Shown: positions 50,684 to 58,789 of the stretch, in pieces
Numbering within the stretch: position 1 is the first letter of the stretch
How the letters are laid out: every line of letters starts with the position of its first letter
Assembly: GCF_030709675.1 (NCBI RefSeq)
Contig: NZ_JAUZQD010000006.1
Location: forward strand, 434,001-498,000
Reading direction: 5' to 3'
Length of the DNA: 64,000 nucleotides
Source of the DNA: Symbioplanes lichenis
GTDB lineage: Bacteria; Actinomycetota; Actinomycetes; Mycobacteriales; Micromonosporaceae
The notes under the pieces: generated by a model
What the model saw: the letters and a program-made list of their open reading frames with translations, nothing else
What the model was told of the DNA's origin: nothing
Databases searched by the model: none
Position numbers and translations under genes: made by a program

Positions 50684-52636
50684 ATGTACGCACTCGGCCT
50701 GGACCTGGGCACCACCTTCACCGCCGCGGCCGTGTGGCGGGACGGGCACGCGGAGATCGTCCCGCTCGGCAGCCGGACCGCGGCCGTCCCGTCGGTGGTG
50801 CTGCTGCGCGAGGACGGCACGTTCCTCACCGGCGAGGCCGCCCACCGCCGGGCGCTGCTGGAACCGCACCGCGTCGCCCGCGAGTTCAAGCGGAGGCTCG
50901 GCGACTCGACGCCGTTCCTGCTCGGCGGCGTGCCGCAGACCGCCGAGGCGCTGACCGCCGAGCTGATCCGGGCGGTGCTGGGCCAGGTGACCGAGCTGTC
51001 GGGAGCTCCGCCGGCGGCGACCTGCGTGACGTACCCCGCGACGTGGGGCCGCTACAAGATCGACCTGATGCGCCAGGCCGTGGATCAGGCCGGCCTGACC
51101 GGCCCGGTGCTGTGGACGACCGAGCCCGAGGCGGCCGCGGCGTCGTCGCACGGGGTCGAGCCGGGAGCCACCCTCGCCGTGTACGACCTGGGCGGCGGCA
51201 CCTTCGACGCCGCGGTCCTGCGCCGCACCGGGGTCCGCTTCGAGATCCTCGGCCGCCCCGAGGGCATCGAGCGGCTCGGCGGCGCCGACTTCGACGCGGC
51301 CGTGCTCCAGCACGTGCGCGTGGCGCTCGGCGGCAAACTGGAGGAGCTCGACGAGGACGACCCGGCCGCGATCACCGCCGTCGCCCGGCTGCGCGACGAG
51401 TGCGTCCAGGCCAAGGAGGCGCTCTCCGCGGACACCGACACCACGATCCCGGTGCTGCTCCCCGGCACGGTCACCGAGGTGCGGCTCACCCGCTCCGAAC
51501 TGGAGGAGATGGTACGCCCGGCGCTGCACGGCTCGATCGAGGCACTCCGGCGGGCCGTCCGCTCGGCCGACACGTCCCCGGAGGAGCTGCACTCGGTGCT
51601 GCTCGTCGGCGGCTCGTCCCGGATGCCGGTGGTGGCGCAGCTGGTGAGCTCGGAGCTCGGCTGCCCGGTGGCGGTGGACGCGCACCCGAAACACGCGGTG
51701 GCCCTCGGCGCGGCGACGCTGGCCGGCGCCCAGGTGTCCGAGCCGGCCGCCCCCGTCCCGGCGTCCGGCCGCGCCACGGCCCCGTCGCCGGTCACCCGCA
51801 AGATCAAGCCGGCCGTCGTGGCGGCGGGGGTGGCGTCCGTGCCCTCCCTCGCCTCCTCGCCCGTCTCTCCTTCCGCCGCCGCCCGGCCCTCGGTGCCGAC
51901 GCCGGCCACCCGGGCGCCCACGCCACCGGCGCCGGAAACCATCAAGCCGCCCCGGCGATTCGCCGCCAGGCGCTCCCCCGCCGAACCCTCCGCCGCCCCG
52001 CCTCCCACCCTTGGCGGAAAGCCCTCGGAGCACGCCGCAGCCCAGGCCGGCGCCCGCCGGACCCGCCGCCGCCGTCTGCTGGTGGCCGCCGGCGCCGCGA
52101 TCGCCGTGCTGGCCGTCGCGGGCGGCATCGCCTACGCCCAGTACGACCGCGACAACCGCGGCACCCCCGCCGGCACCGCCGCCGGCCTGGCCCCCGGCGC
52201 GAGCCCGAGCACCGCCGAAGCCGCCACGGGTCCCGCCGACGAACAGTGCACCGACGAGCTCAAGAGCAACCGCCGCTGGGTGTGCATCACCAAGGCGACC
52301 ATCGCCGACGGCACCTTCACCGTCGAGTACGACACCGACTTCGGCGGCTCCGACCCCGACGCCACCGGCGGCTTCCACCTGCACCTCTTCGGCAGCGAGG
52401 GCGACGACCCGCCCGACGACCTGATGGGCGCCCAAGCCCCCGAAAGCCGCCGCGGCGCCTACTACGACGAGGCCCGCACCAAGTCGGTCCTCGACACCGG
52501 CAGCGGCCGCTTCACCCGCACCATCGCCGACGCCCCCAAGGTCTGCGCCCGCATCGCCCGAGCCGACCACACCCTCGTCCGCGACGCCGCCGGCACCTAC
52601 ACCACCGGCAACTGCCTCCCCATCGACCGCCGATGA
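50684..52636 (+). CDS. Membrane-spanning Hsp70-family protein with extracytoplasmic tail
   Basis: The 650-residue protein starts at the ATG at 50684 behind TGGAGTG. An Hsp70/actin-type ATPase domain (1-345) shows phosphate 1 GLDLGTTFTAAAV, phosphate 2 YDLGGGTFDAAVL and adenosine motif LLVGGSSRMP. The substrate-binding domain of DnaK is missing. Instead there is a Pro/Ala-rich linker (345-460), one transmembrane helix (about 465-487) after a run of Arg, and a roughly 160-residue outer domain with Cys residues. It likely couples cytosolic ATP use to an envelope activity. It lies beside the IniB/A/C-like genes. Confidence 0.88.
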   Translation: MYALGLDLGTTFTAAAVWRDGHAEIVPLGSRTAAVPSVVLLREDGTFLTGEAAHRRALLEPHRVAREFKRRLGDSTPFLLGGVPQTAEALTAELIRAVLGQVTELSGAPPAATCVTYPATWGRYKIDLMRQAVDQAGLTGPVLWTTEPEAAAASSHGVEPGATLAVYDLGGGTFDAAVLRRTGVRFEILGRPEGIERLGGADFDAAVLQHVRVALGGKLEELDEDDPAAITAVARLRDECVQAKEALSADTDTTIPVLLPGTVTEVRLTRSELEEMVRPALHGSIEALRRAVRSADTSPEELHSVLLVGGSSRMPVVAQLVSSELGCPVAVDAHPKHAVALGAATLAGAQVSEPAAPVPASGRATAPSPVTRKIKPAVVAAGVASVPSLASSPVSPSAAARPSVPTPATRAPTPPAPETIKPPRRFAARRSPAEPSAAPPPTLGGKPSEHAAAQAGARRTRRRRLLVAAGAAIAVLAVAGGIAYAQYDRDNRGTPAGTAAGLAPGASPSTAEAATGPADEQCTDELKSNRRWVCITKATIADGTFTVEYDTDFGGSDPDATGGFHLHLFGSEGDDPPDDLMGAQAPESRRGAYYDEARTKSVLDTGSGRFTRTIADAPKVCARIARADHTLVRDAAGTYTTGNCLPIDRR

Positions 52637-52688
52637 CCTCGCCGAGACGACGCCGACCGCCGGCCCACCGCCGAGGAGGGCACTGCCG

Positions 52689-53345
52689 ATGAAGAGCTGC
52701 GAAGCACGCGCACTCGCTCCGGACGGGCGCGGTGTCCTGAGACTGGAGGTCCACCGGCCGGCCGGCGAGGTGGTGGCCGAGGTGAGCCGCTTCCGGGGGG
52801 AGGTGCTCGGGGGCGACGGGTTCCGGCCCGCCTTCGCCTCGCGCACCGACCCACACCCGGCCGACCCGGACGCGTACCACTTGATCGTGCGGAACGGGCC
52901 CGCGATCGCCGGGTGTGTCAGCGTCGGGCCGGTCGAAGCGCTGAGCGTGAGCGCCGTCCGGAGCTGGAGCCCGGAGCTCTCCGCGCGTCTGCTCGCCGAA
53001 CGCGGGCTCGACGACTCGGCGGTGGTGGAGATCGCCCGGCTGGTCGTCGCGCCGGAGTGGCGCGGGCGGCGGCTGGGGCTCGATCTGGTGCTCGGCACCG
53101 TCGCGCTGGCTCGGCTGCTCGGGCGGCGGCTCATGTGGTGCACGGCCGGCACCCGCCAGAACCAGCATCGTCTCGCGCTCGCCATCGGCCTCCGGCTGCG
53201 CGCCGAGTACGGGCGGCGGGACGCACCGGAGCTGGCCGACACCCTCTGCGTCCTCGCCGGCGACCCCCGCGACGTGCCGGCGCCGGTGCGCTCCCGGCTG
53301 GCCGAGCTGCACACGCTGATCGACCACCAGCTGGCGCCGGCATGA
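52689..53345 (+). CDS. GNAT/FeeM-like N-acyltransferase
   Basis: The 218-residue protein has an acyl-CoA/ACP-transferase fold. The motif VVEIARLVVAPEWRGRRLGL (the RGRRLG acyl-carrier loop) and the preceding LLAERGLDDS resemble FeeM and autoinducer-synthase-like N-acyltransferases rather than a simple acetyltransferase. There is no membrane helix. It is coupled by ATGA to the E1-like gene, so the two probably act in sequence. Possible products are N-acylated amino acids, which is inference. Confidence 0.7.
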   Translation: MKSCEARALAPDGRGVLRLEVHRPAGEVVAEVSRFRGEVLGGDGFRPAFASRTDPHPADPDAYHLIVRNGPAIAGCVSVGPVEALSVSAVRSWSPELSARLLAERGLDDSAVVEIARLVVAPEWRGRRLGLDLVLGTVALARLLGRRLMWCTAGTRQNQHRLALAIGLRLRAEYGRRDAPELADTLCVLAGDPRDVPAPVRSRLAELHTLIDHQLAPA

Positions 53346-54346
53346 ATGGCCAACCAGAACTGCACGACGCGGCGCACGGCCGCCCCGACCGGCCCGGCGA
53401 CGTCCACGACACCCTGCACGATCAACTGCACGAGCTGATCCACGTACGCCACCCCGCGGCGACCGTCGCGGAGCGGAACCGCCTGGTCGCCGACCACTGC
53501 CCGGCCCCTGCCCGCCACGGCACCTGGGTGTACTACCCGTGGAGCCGGCGCCTGGTCCATCTGCTGCCGCGCGACGAGTTCCGCGAGGTCCGGGCCGACC
53601 GCAACCGCGACAAGATCACGCCGGCGGAGCAACGGCGGCTGGCCGGGGCGCGCATCGGCGTCATCGGCCTCTCGGTCGGCAACATGGCCGCGATCACGCT
53701 CGCCCTGGGGGGGATCGGCGGCACGTTCCGGCTGGCCGACCACGACCGGCTGAGCCTGTCCAACCTCAACCGGCTCCGGGCCGGGGTCGCCGACCTGGGC
53801 GTCGAGAAGACCGTGCTGGCCGCCCGCGAGCTCGCCGGCATCGACCCGTGGCTCGGCGTGGAGCTTTACCGGGAGGGCCTGCGCGCCGACCGGGTCGACG
53901 AGTTCCTGGACGGGCTCGATCTCGTCGTCGAGGAGTGCGACGACCTGGCGCTCAAGGTGCTCGTCCGCGAGCGCGCCCGGGCTCTGCGCGTCCCGGTGCT
54001 CATGGAGACCAACGACCGGGGCCTGCTCGACGTGGAGCGCTTCGACCGCGAACCGGACCGGCCGCTCCTGCACGGCCTGATCGGCCCGGATCCAGCCGAC
54101 GTGCCGGCCATCGTGGACAAGAAGCAGCTGAGCGTACGCATGGCCGCCTCCCTGCCCCGGATCGGCGTCACGCTGAGCGGGTGGCCGCAGCTCGCCTCCG
54201 GGGTGGCCCTGGGCGCCGCGCTGGTCGCCGACACCGCGCGCCGGATCCTGCTGGGCGAGCACACCGAGTCGGGCCGCTACCGGGTCGACCTGGCGGAGCT
54301 GGTCGCCGACGGCCGGGGCGAACTGCCGGACCCTGACCGAGAATGA
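53342..54346 (+). CDS. E1/ThiF-like adenylyltransferase (Rv1355c-type N-terminal half)
   Basis: The 334-residue protein contains a Rossmann nucleotide site (ARIGVIGLSVGNMAAITLA, about 101-119), the acidic/arginine motif DHDRLSLSNLNR and the Lys of GVEKTVLAA, as in ThiF/MoeB/E1 enzymes. A Cys in VVEECDD could be the acceptor. No zinc CxxC pairs are visible. The N-terminal 90 residues (HDQLHELIHVRHP) match the Rv1355c type, but the nitroreductase-like half found there is absent. No ubiquitin-like or ThiS partner is nearby. Its 3' end overlaps the convergent epimerase gene by 70 bp. Confidence 0.75.
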   Translation: MNGQPELHDAAHGRPDRPGDVHDTLHDQLHELIHVRHPAATVAERNRLVADHCPAPARHGTWVYYPWSRRLVHLLPRDEFREVRADRNRDKITPAEQRRLAGARIGVIGLSVGNMAAITLALGGIGGTFRLADHDRLSLSNLNRLRAGVADLGVEKTVLAARELAGIDPWLGVELYREGLRADRVDEFLDGLDLVVEECDDLALKVLVRERARALRVPVLMETNDRGLLDVERFDREPDRPLLHGLIGPDPADVPAIVDKKQLSVRMAASLPRIGVTLSGWPQLASGVALGAALVADTARRILLGEHTESGRYRVDLAELVADGRGELPDPDRE

Positions 54347-55311
54347 GCATGGCGGGCCACCAGGTCCGCGGCGGCCGCGTCCCAGGCCGGGTAGTCGAAC
54401 CGGAACCCCGCGCCGATCAGCCGGCCCGGCGTGACGCGGCGACTCTTCAGCAGCAGCTCAGTGTCGGTCCGCAGGACCAGGGCGCCGATCTCCGCCATGA
54501 ACCGCGTGGCGGGCAGCCCGACCGGCCGCTTCCACGCCCGGCGCAGCGAGCGCATCAAGTCGCGCTGCGGCACCGGCTCGGGGGCGGCCAGATTGACCGG
54601 GCCGCCGAGGTCGTCCCGTTCGAGCAGGAAGCACACCGCCCGGACGAAGTCGTCGCCGTGGATCCACGACACGTACTGCTCACCGCCGGCGACGGCACCG
54701 CCGAGGCCGAGCCGGGCCATCCACGACAGATAGTCGAAGACGCCGCCCTTGTCCGGCGTCATGACCATGGCCGCCCGGAGCGCCACCCGCCGGGTGTGCG
54801 GTGTGTCCGCGGCGGCCTGGGCCTGCTCCCACCGGCGGGCGATGCGCACGCTGTACTCCCAGTAGAGCGGCACGCCGGGCTCCTCACCGCCGATGATCCC
54901 GGTCGCCTCGTCGTGCGACCGGTCGTCGCCCCGGCTGCGCGCGTCCGCGTAGATCGTCGCCGTGCTCATCTGCAGCCACACCCGCGGCGCCCGGCCGGTC
55001 CGGCCGACGGACGCGATCGCCTCGCCCACGGCCCGGGTCGAGTCGATCCGCGAGCTCATCATCTGCCGCAGGTTCGCGTCGGTGTAGCGGCAACTGACCG
55101 ACCGCCCGGCCAGATTGATCACCGCGTCGGCCCCGTCGAGCTCGGCGACCCAGGCCCCCGGCGTACGCCCGTCCCAGACCACGTGCCGCACGCCCGGCTC
55201 GAGCCGCTCGGGCCGCCGGCTGAGCACCGTGACCTCGTCGCCCCGCGCCACGAGCGCCCGCCGCAGCACGCCGCCGACCTGTCCCGTACCCCCTGGAATC
55301 ACGATCTTCAC
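54277..55311 (-). CDS. TIGR01777-family NAD-dependent epimerase
   Basis: The 344-residue protein starts at GTG 55311 exactly at the Rossmann strand (KIVIPGGTGQVGGVL). Family landmarks are DAVINLAGRSVSCRYT, SSRIDSTRAVG and QYVSWIHGDDFVRA. The C-terminal DUF1731-like region ends near FRFDYPAW. The last 25 residues are read through antisense of the E1-like gene and may be a late extension. A perfect 20-bp palindrome lies 16 bp upstream of the start, so a TetR-type regulator elsewhere probably controls it. Confidence 0.88.
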   Translation of the reverse strand: MKIVIPGGTGQVGGVLRRALVARGDEVTVLSRRPERLEPGVRHVVWDGRTPGAWVAELDGADAVINLAGRSVSCRYTDANLRQMMSSRIDSTRAVGEAIASVGRTGRAPRVWLQMSTATIYADARSRGDDRSHDEATGIIGGEEPGVPLYWEYSVRIARRWEQAQAAADTPHTRRVALRAAMVMTPDKGGVFDYLSWMARLGLGGAVAGGEQYVSWIHGDDFVRAVCFLLERDDLGGPVNLAAPEPVPQRDLMRSLRRAWKRPVGLPATRFMAEIGALVLRTDTELLLKSRRVTPGRLIGAGFRFDYPAWDAAAADLVARHAHSRSGSGSSPRPSATSSARSTR

Positions 55312-55326
55312 AGCCGCCGCCTCCCG

Positions 55327-55346
55327 ATTTGAGCGATCGCTCAAAT
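55327..55346. promoter_or_regulatory. Perfect 20-bp palindrome, TetR-type operator
   Basis: ATTTGAGCGATCGCTCAAAT is fully self-complementary, with no mismatch. It lies 16 bp upstream of the epimerase start and 18 bp from the stop of the short rho gene. The size and core (TTGAGCGATCGCTCAA) suit a TetR-family dimer or dimer pair. It is unlikely by chance in such GC-rich DNA. Confidence 0.7.
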
Positions 55347-55363
55347 GCACTGTAGCAAGCGGC

Positions 55364-56620
55364 TCACGGGAGGGCAGCGGCGATCTGACGGAGGAAGTCG
55401 GTGTTGGCCGGGGTGCCGGCGAGCTGGCCGAGCAGGCGCTGGAGGGCGGGGCGGCGCTCCTGGCCGGCGAGGGCGCGGCGGAGGCGGTGGACGACGGCCA
55501 GCTCGGCCGGGCCCATCAGCAGCTCGTCGTGGCGGGTGCCGGAGGTGGTGATGTCGATCGCCGGGAAGACGCGCGCCTCGGCGAGGCCGCGGTCGAGGCG
55601 CAGCTCGGCGTTGCCCGTGCCCTTGAGCTCCTCGAAGATGACGCCGTCGAGGGCCGAGCCGGTGTCGACGAGCGTGGTGGCGATGATGGTCAGCGAGCCG
55701 CCGCCCTCGATCGCGCGGGCCGCGCCGAGCAGCCGCTTCGGCGGATAGAGGGCGGTCGAGTCCAGGCCGCCGGAGAGGGTGCGGCCGCGGCCGGGGGCCA
55801 CCAGGTTGTACGCCCGGCCGAGCCGGGTCAGCGAGTCGAGCAGCACGACCACGTCCCGCCCGTCCTCGACGAGCCGCTTGGCCCGCTCGATCGCCAGCTC
55901 GGCGACGGCGGTGTGCTCGGCCGGCGGCCGGTCGAAGGTGGCGGCGACGACCTCTCCGCGCACCGAGCGGCTCAGGTCGGTCACCTCCTCGGGCCGTTCG
56001 TCGACGAGCAGCATCATGATGTGGCACTCGGGGTGGGCGCGGGCGACGGCGTTCGCGATCGACGCGAGCACCATGGTCTTGCCCGCCTTGGGCGGCGCGA
56101 CGATCAGGGCGCGCTGCCCCTTGCCGATCGGCATGACCAGATCGGTGATCCGGGCGGTGAGATCGTCGGCGGAGCCGAGCCGCAGCCGCTCGTGCGGGTG
56201 GACGACGGTGAGGTCCGCGAAGTCGGGGCGGTGTGTCTGCGGATCCTTGCCGTTGACCGCCGTGACGCTCAGCGCGCCGGACGCGTGCAGGGTGCCGGTG
56301 ACGTGGTCGCCCCGGCGCAGACCGAGCCGGCTGAGCTGCCGCAGGGGAACAGCGACGTCGGCGGGCCCGGGCAGATAGCCGTCGGCCCGGATCCACGCCT
56401 TGCCCCCGGCGTGAGAGGAACCTGCGTGAGAGGAACCGGCGTGTGAAGAAGCGGCGTGCGAGGAGCCGGACGCCGGCGAGACGATGTCGACGAGCCCGGT
56501 CACGGGAACGTCGGTGACCGGGGCGCCCGGCGGTGGACCGGCGGGCGTCTGCCGGTTGCGGGGACGGGTGCCGGCCGTACGCCGGCGGGTGGTGGTGGGG
56601 TTGACCTTGAGATCGGTCAT
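55364..56620 (-). CDS. rho: Short Rho transcription termination factor (second-copy type)
   Basis: The 418-residue protein starts at the ATG at 56620 (GGAG 7 bp upstream). The RNA-binding cold-shock domain (IRADGYLPGPADVAVP, LRRGDHVTG) and hexameric ATPase core (Walker A APPKAGKT, Walker B VVLLDSLTRLGRA, Q-loop region around GGLDST) are complete. Actinobacterial housekeeping Rho is about 650-700 residues with a long basic insertion; this one lacks it and the Rho_N helix domain. Four SSHAG-like pentapeptides (about residues 52-71) sit before the RNA-binding domain. It is probably a paralogue, perhaps stress-specific. Confidence 0.9.
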   Translation of the reverse strand: MTDLKVNPTTTRRRTAGTRPRNRQTPAGPPPGAPVTDVPVTGLVDIVSPASGSSHAASSHAGSSHAGSSHAGGKAWIRADGYLPGPADVAVPLRQLSRLGLRRGDHVTGTLHASGALSVTAVNGKDPQTHRPDFADLTVVHPHERLRLGSADDLTARITDLVMPIGKGQRALIVAPPKAGKTMVLASIANAVARAHPECHIMMLLVDERPEEVTDLSRSVRGEVVAATFDRPPAEHTAVAELAIERAKRLVEDGRDVVVLLDSLTRLGRAYNLVAPGRGRTLSGGLDSTALYPPKRLLGAARAIEGGGSLTIIATTLVDTGSALDGVIFEELKGTGNAELRLDRGLAEARVFPAIDITTSGTRHDELLMGPAELAVVHRLRRALAGQERRPALQRLLGQLAGTPANTDFLRQIAAALP

Positions 56621-56799
56621 GAGAGCTCCTGGAGGGAAGGGAGAGCGCCCGGCATGGGGCGACCGCACGCGGGGCCCGAAGAAGGCCACACGCGGCGAAG
56701 GAAGCGGTGGCGCGCAGAGGCAGCCGAAAAGCCCGAGAAGGGGCTGACACGAGAGAGAAGAGAACGCCCGCGACTGGTCAGCGGATTACGTCTGGTGGA

Positions 56800-56828
56800 A
56801 AGATAGCGCCGACGGCAAGCATCCGCAA
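56800..56828 (-). promoter_or_regulatory. Candidate promoter and pyrimidine-rich leader of the short rho gene
   Basis: On the minus strand TTGCGG (56828-56823) and TATCTT (56805-56800) are separated by 17 bp, a good sigma-70-type promoter. The predicted leader of about 170 nt (56793-56621) is rich in C and U with little G in its first 100 nt (for example GTTCTCTTCTCTCTCGTGTC). This is the composition of a rut site and suggests autogenous Rho control. The rest of the 313-bp divergent gap shows no gene. Confidence 0.5.
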
Positions 56829-56933
56829 CCCGCAGCGCGGTGGCGCCGGTCACCCGGCCACCCGATACCGTGGAGATCGACAGAGCACTCCCGGCGGAGA
56901 CCCCCGCCGACGCCGAGGCGGGAGAGACCCACG

Positions 56934-58751
56934 ATGACATCCGACGCCCCGTACCGGTCCCTGCCGGACATGCTGCTCCGGCGCGTGCGGGCGACGCCGG
57001 ACGCCCGGGCCTTCGCCGCCCCCTCCGCGGACGACGCCGGGATGGACTGGCTGACCTGGGCCGAGGTCGGCGAACGGACCAAGGCTATCGCCGCCGGGCT
57101 GGCCGGGCTCGGCGTCGGCGTGGAGGACCGGGTCGCGATCATCGCGGGCACCCGGCTCGACTGGGTGCTCGCCGACCTGGGCGTCAACCTGGCCGGCGCG
57201 GCGACGACGACGGTCTACCCGAACACCGAGCCCGAGGACGCCACGTTCATCGTGTCCGACTCCGGCTCGAAGGTCGTCGTCGCGGAGAACCCGGCGCAGG
57301 CCGCCAAGGTCACCGGCACGGAAGTCACCCACGTCGTCCTCATCGACGGCATCGCCGACCCCGCCGCCCAACCGCCGCAGCTGACCCTCGCCGAGCTGCA
57401 GGAGCAGGGCCGCGCGCGGCTCGCCGAGACCCCGGACCTGATCGAGAAGATCGCCGAGGGCCTGACGCCCGAGCACCTCGCGACGCTGATCTACACGTCG
57501 GGCACGACCGGGCGGCCCAAGGGCGTCGAGCTGACCCACGCCTGCTGGACCTGGGAAGGTGTCGTCCAGGGCGAGGCCGATCTCCTGCAGGCGGCCGACC
57601 TCATGTACCTCTGGCTGCCGTTGTCGCACGCGTTCGGCAAGTGCCTGATCTCCGGCATCGTGCACGTGGGCACGCCGACCTACGTGGACGGCCGGGTCGA
57701 CAAGATGATCGAGAAGCTGCCGGTCGTGCGGCCCACGGTGCTGTGCGCCGCCCCGCGCGTGTTCGAGAAGGTCTTCAACGCGGCCGTGCTGACCGCGCGC
57801 GGCGGCGGCGCCGTCACCCGCGCGGTCTTCAAGTGGGCGGTCGGCACCGGCCGGCGGCGGGCCGCGCTGATCGAGGCCCGCAAGCCGGTGCCCGCCCTGC
57901 TCAAGCTCCGGTACGCGCTGGCCGAGCGCCTGGTCTTCGCCAAGCTCCAGCAGCGCCTGGGCGGCAACATCCGGCTGCTCGTCTCCGGGTCGGCGCCGCT
58001 GAGCCGCGACATCTCGGAGTTCTTCGCCGGGGCGAACCTGCCGATCCTCGAGGGCTACGGGCTGACCGAGACCAGCGCGGCGGTCTTCGTCAACCGGCCG
58101 ACGAACTACCGCACGGGCACGGTCGGGATCGCGTTCTCCGGGCTCGAGTGCCGCATCGACACCGACGGCGAGATCCTGCTGCGCGGCGCGCCGGTGATGC
58201 GCGGTTACCACCACCTGCCCCAGGAGAGTGCGGAAGCCTTCACCGAGGACGGCTTCCTCCGGACGGGTGACATCGGCACGCTGGACGACGACGGGTTCCT
58301 CACGATCACGGATCGTAAGAAGGACCTGTTCAAGACGTCGGGCGGCAAGTACATCGCCCCGGCCGCGATCGAGAACCAGTTCAAGGCCGTGTGCCCGTAC
58401 ACGTCGCACGTGATCGTCGTCGGCGCCTCCCGCAACTTCGCGACGATGCTGGTCACCCTGGACGAGGACGCCATCGTCAAGTGGGCCGCCGACGGGCCGC
58501 TGGCCGGGAAGCCGTACGCGGAGATCGTCGCCTCGCCGGAGGCGGAGAAGCTGGTCGCGGGCTATGTCGAGCAGCTGAACGCGAAGCTCAACCGCTGGGA
58601 GACGATCAAGAAGTTCACGATCCTCCCCCGCGACCTGACCACCGAGGACGGCGAGCTGACCCCCTCGATGAAGATCCGCCGCCCCGCCGTCACCACGAAC
58701 TTCGCCGACGCCATCGACAAGATGTACGCGGACAGCATGCAGCACATGTAA
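56934..58751 (+). CDS. Long-chain fatty-acid-CoA ligase (FadD15-like)
   Basis: The 605-residue AMP-forming enzyme has the P-loop YTSGTTGRPKG (about 188-198), LPLSHAFGK, the adenine motif EGYGLTETSA, the hinge TGDIGTLDDDGFLTITDRKKD (cut as DIGTLDDDGFLTITDRKKD), and a C-terminal catalytic Lys within SMKIRR. Length and motifs match the actinobacterial long-chain acyl-CoA synthetase FadD15 group. It activates fatty acids for lipid synthesis or beta-oxidation. It is divergent from the short rho gene and 38 bp upstream of an oxidoreductase gene. Confidence 0.92.
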   Translation: MTSDAPYRSLPDMLLRRVRATPDARAFAAPSADDAGMDWLTWAEVGERTKAIAAGLAGLGVGVEDRVAIIAGTRLDWVLADLGVNLAGAATTTVYPNTEPEDATFIVSDSGSKVVVAENPAQAAKVTGTEVTHVVLIDGIADPAAQPPQLTLAELQEQGRARLAETPDLIEKIAEGLTPEHLATLIYTSGTTGRPKGVELTHACWTWEGVVQGEADLLQAADLMYLWLPLSHAFGKCLISGIVHVGTPTYVDGRVDKMIEKLPVVRPTVLCAAPRVFEKVFNAAVLTARGGGAVTRAVFKWAVGTGRRRAALIEARKPVPALLKLRYALAERLVFAKLQQRLGGNIRLLVSGSAPLSRDISEFFAGANLPILEGYGLTETSAAVFVNRPTNYRTGTVGIAFSGLECRIDTDGEILLRGAPVMRGYHHLPQESAEAFTEDGFLRTGDIGTLDDDGFLTITDRKKDLFKTSGGKYIAPAAIENQFKAVCPYTSHVIVVGASRNFATMLVTLDEDAIVKWAADGPLAGKPYAEIVASPEAEKLVAGYVEQLNAKLNRWETIKKFTILPRDLTTEDGELTPSMKIRRPAVTTNFADAIDKMYADSMQHM

Positions 58752-58789
58752 TCGTTGCCCCGGCGGCGCGGCGGGGTCATGGTGGGGCT

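Noticed and set aside
43138..54346. Dynamin/Hsp70/E1-like region as an antiphage defence island
   Set aside because: Bacterial dynamins and E1-like proteins occur in defence systems, but the IniB domain and IniR-like regulator point to the envelope-stress iniBAC type, and no nuclease, toxin or cyclase gene is present.
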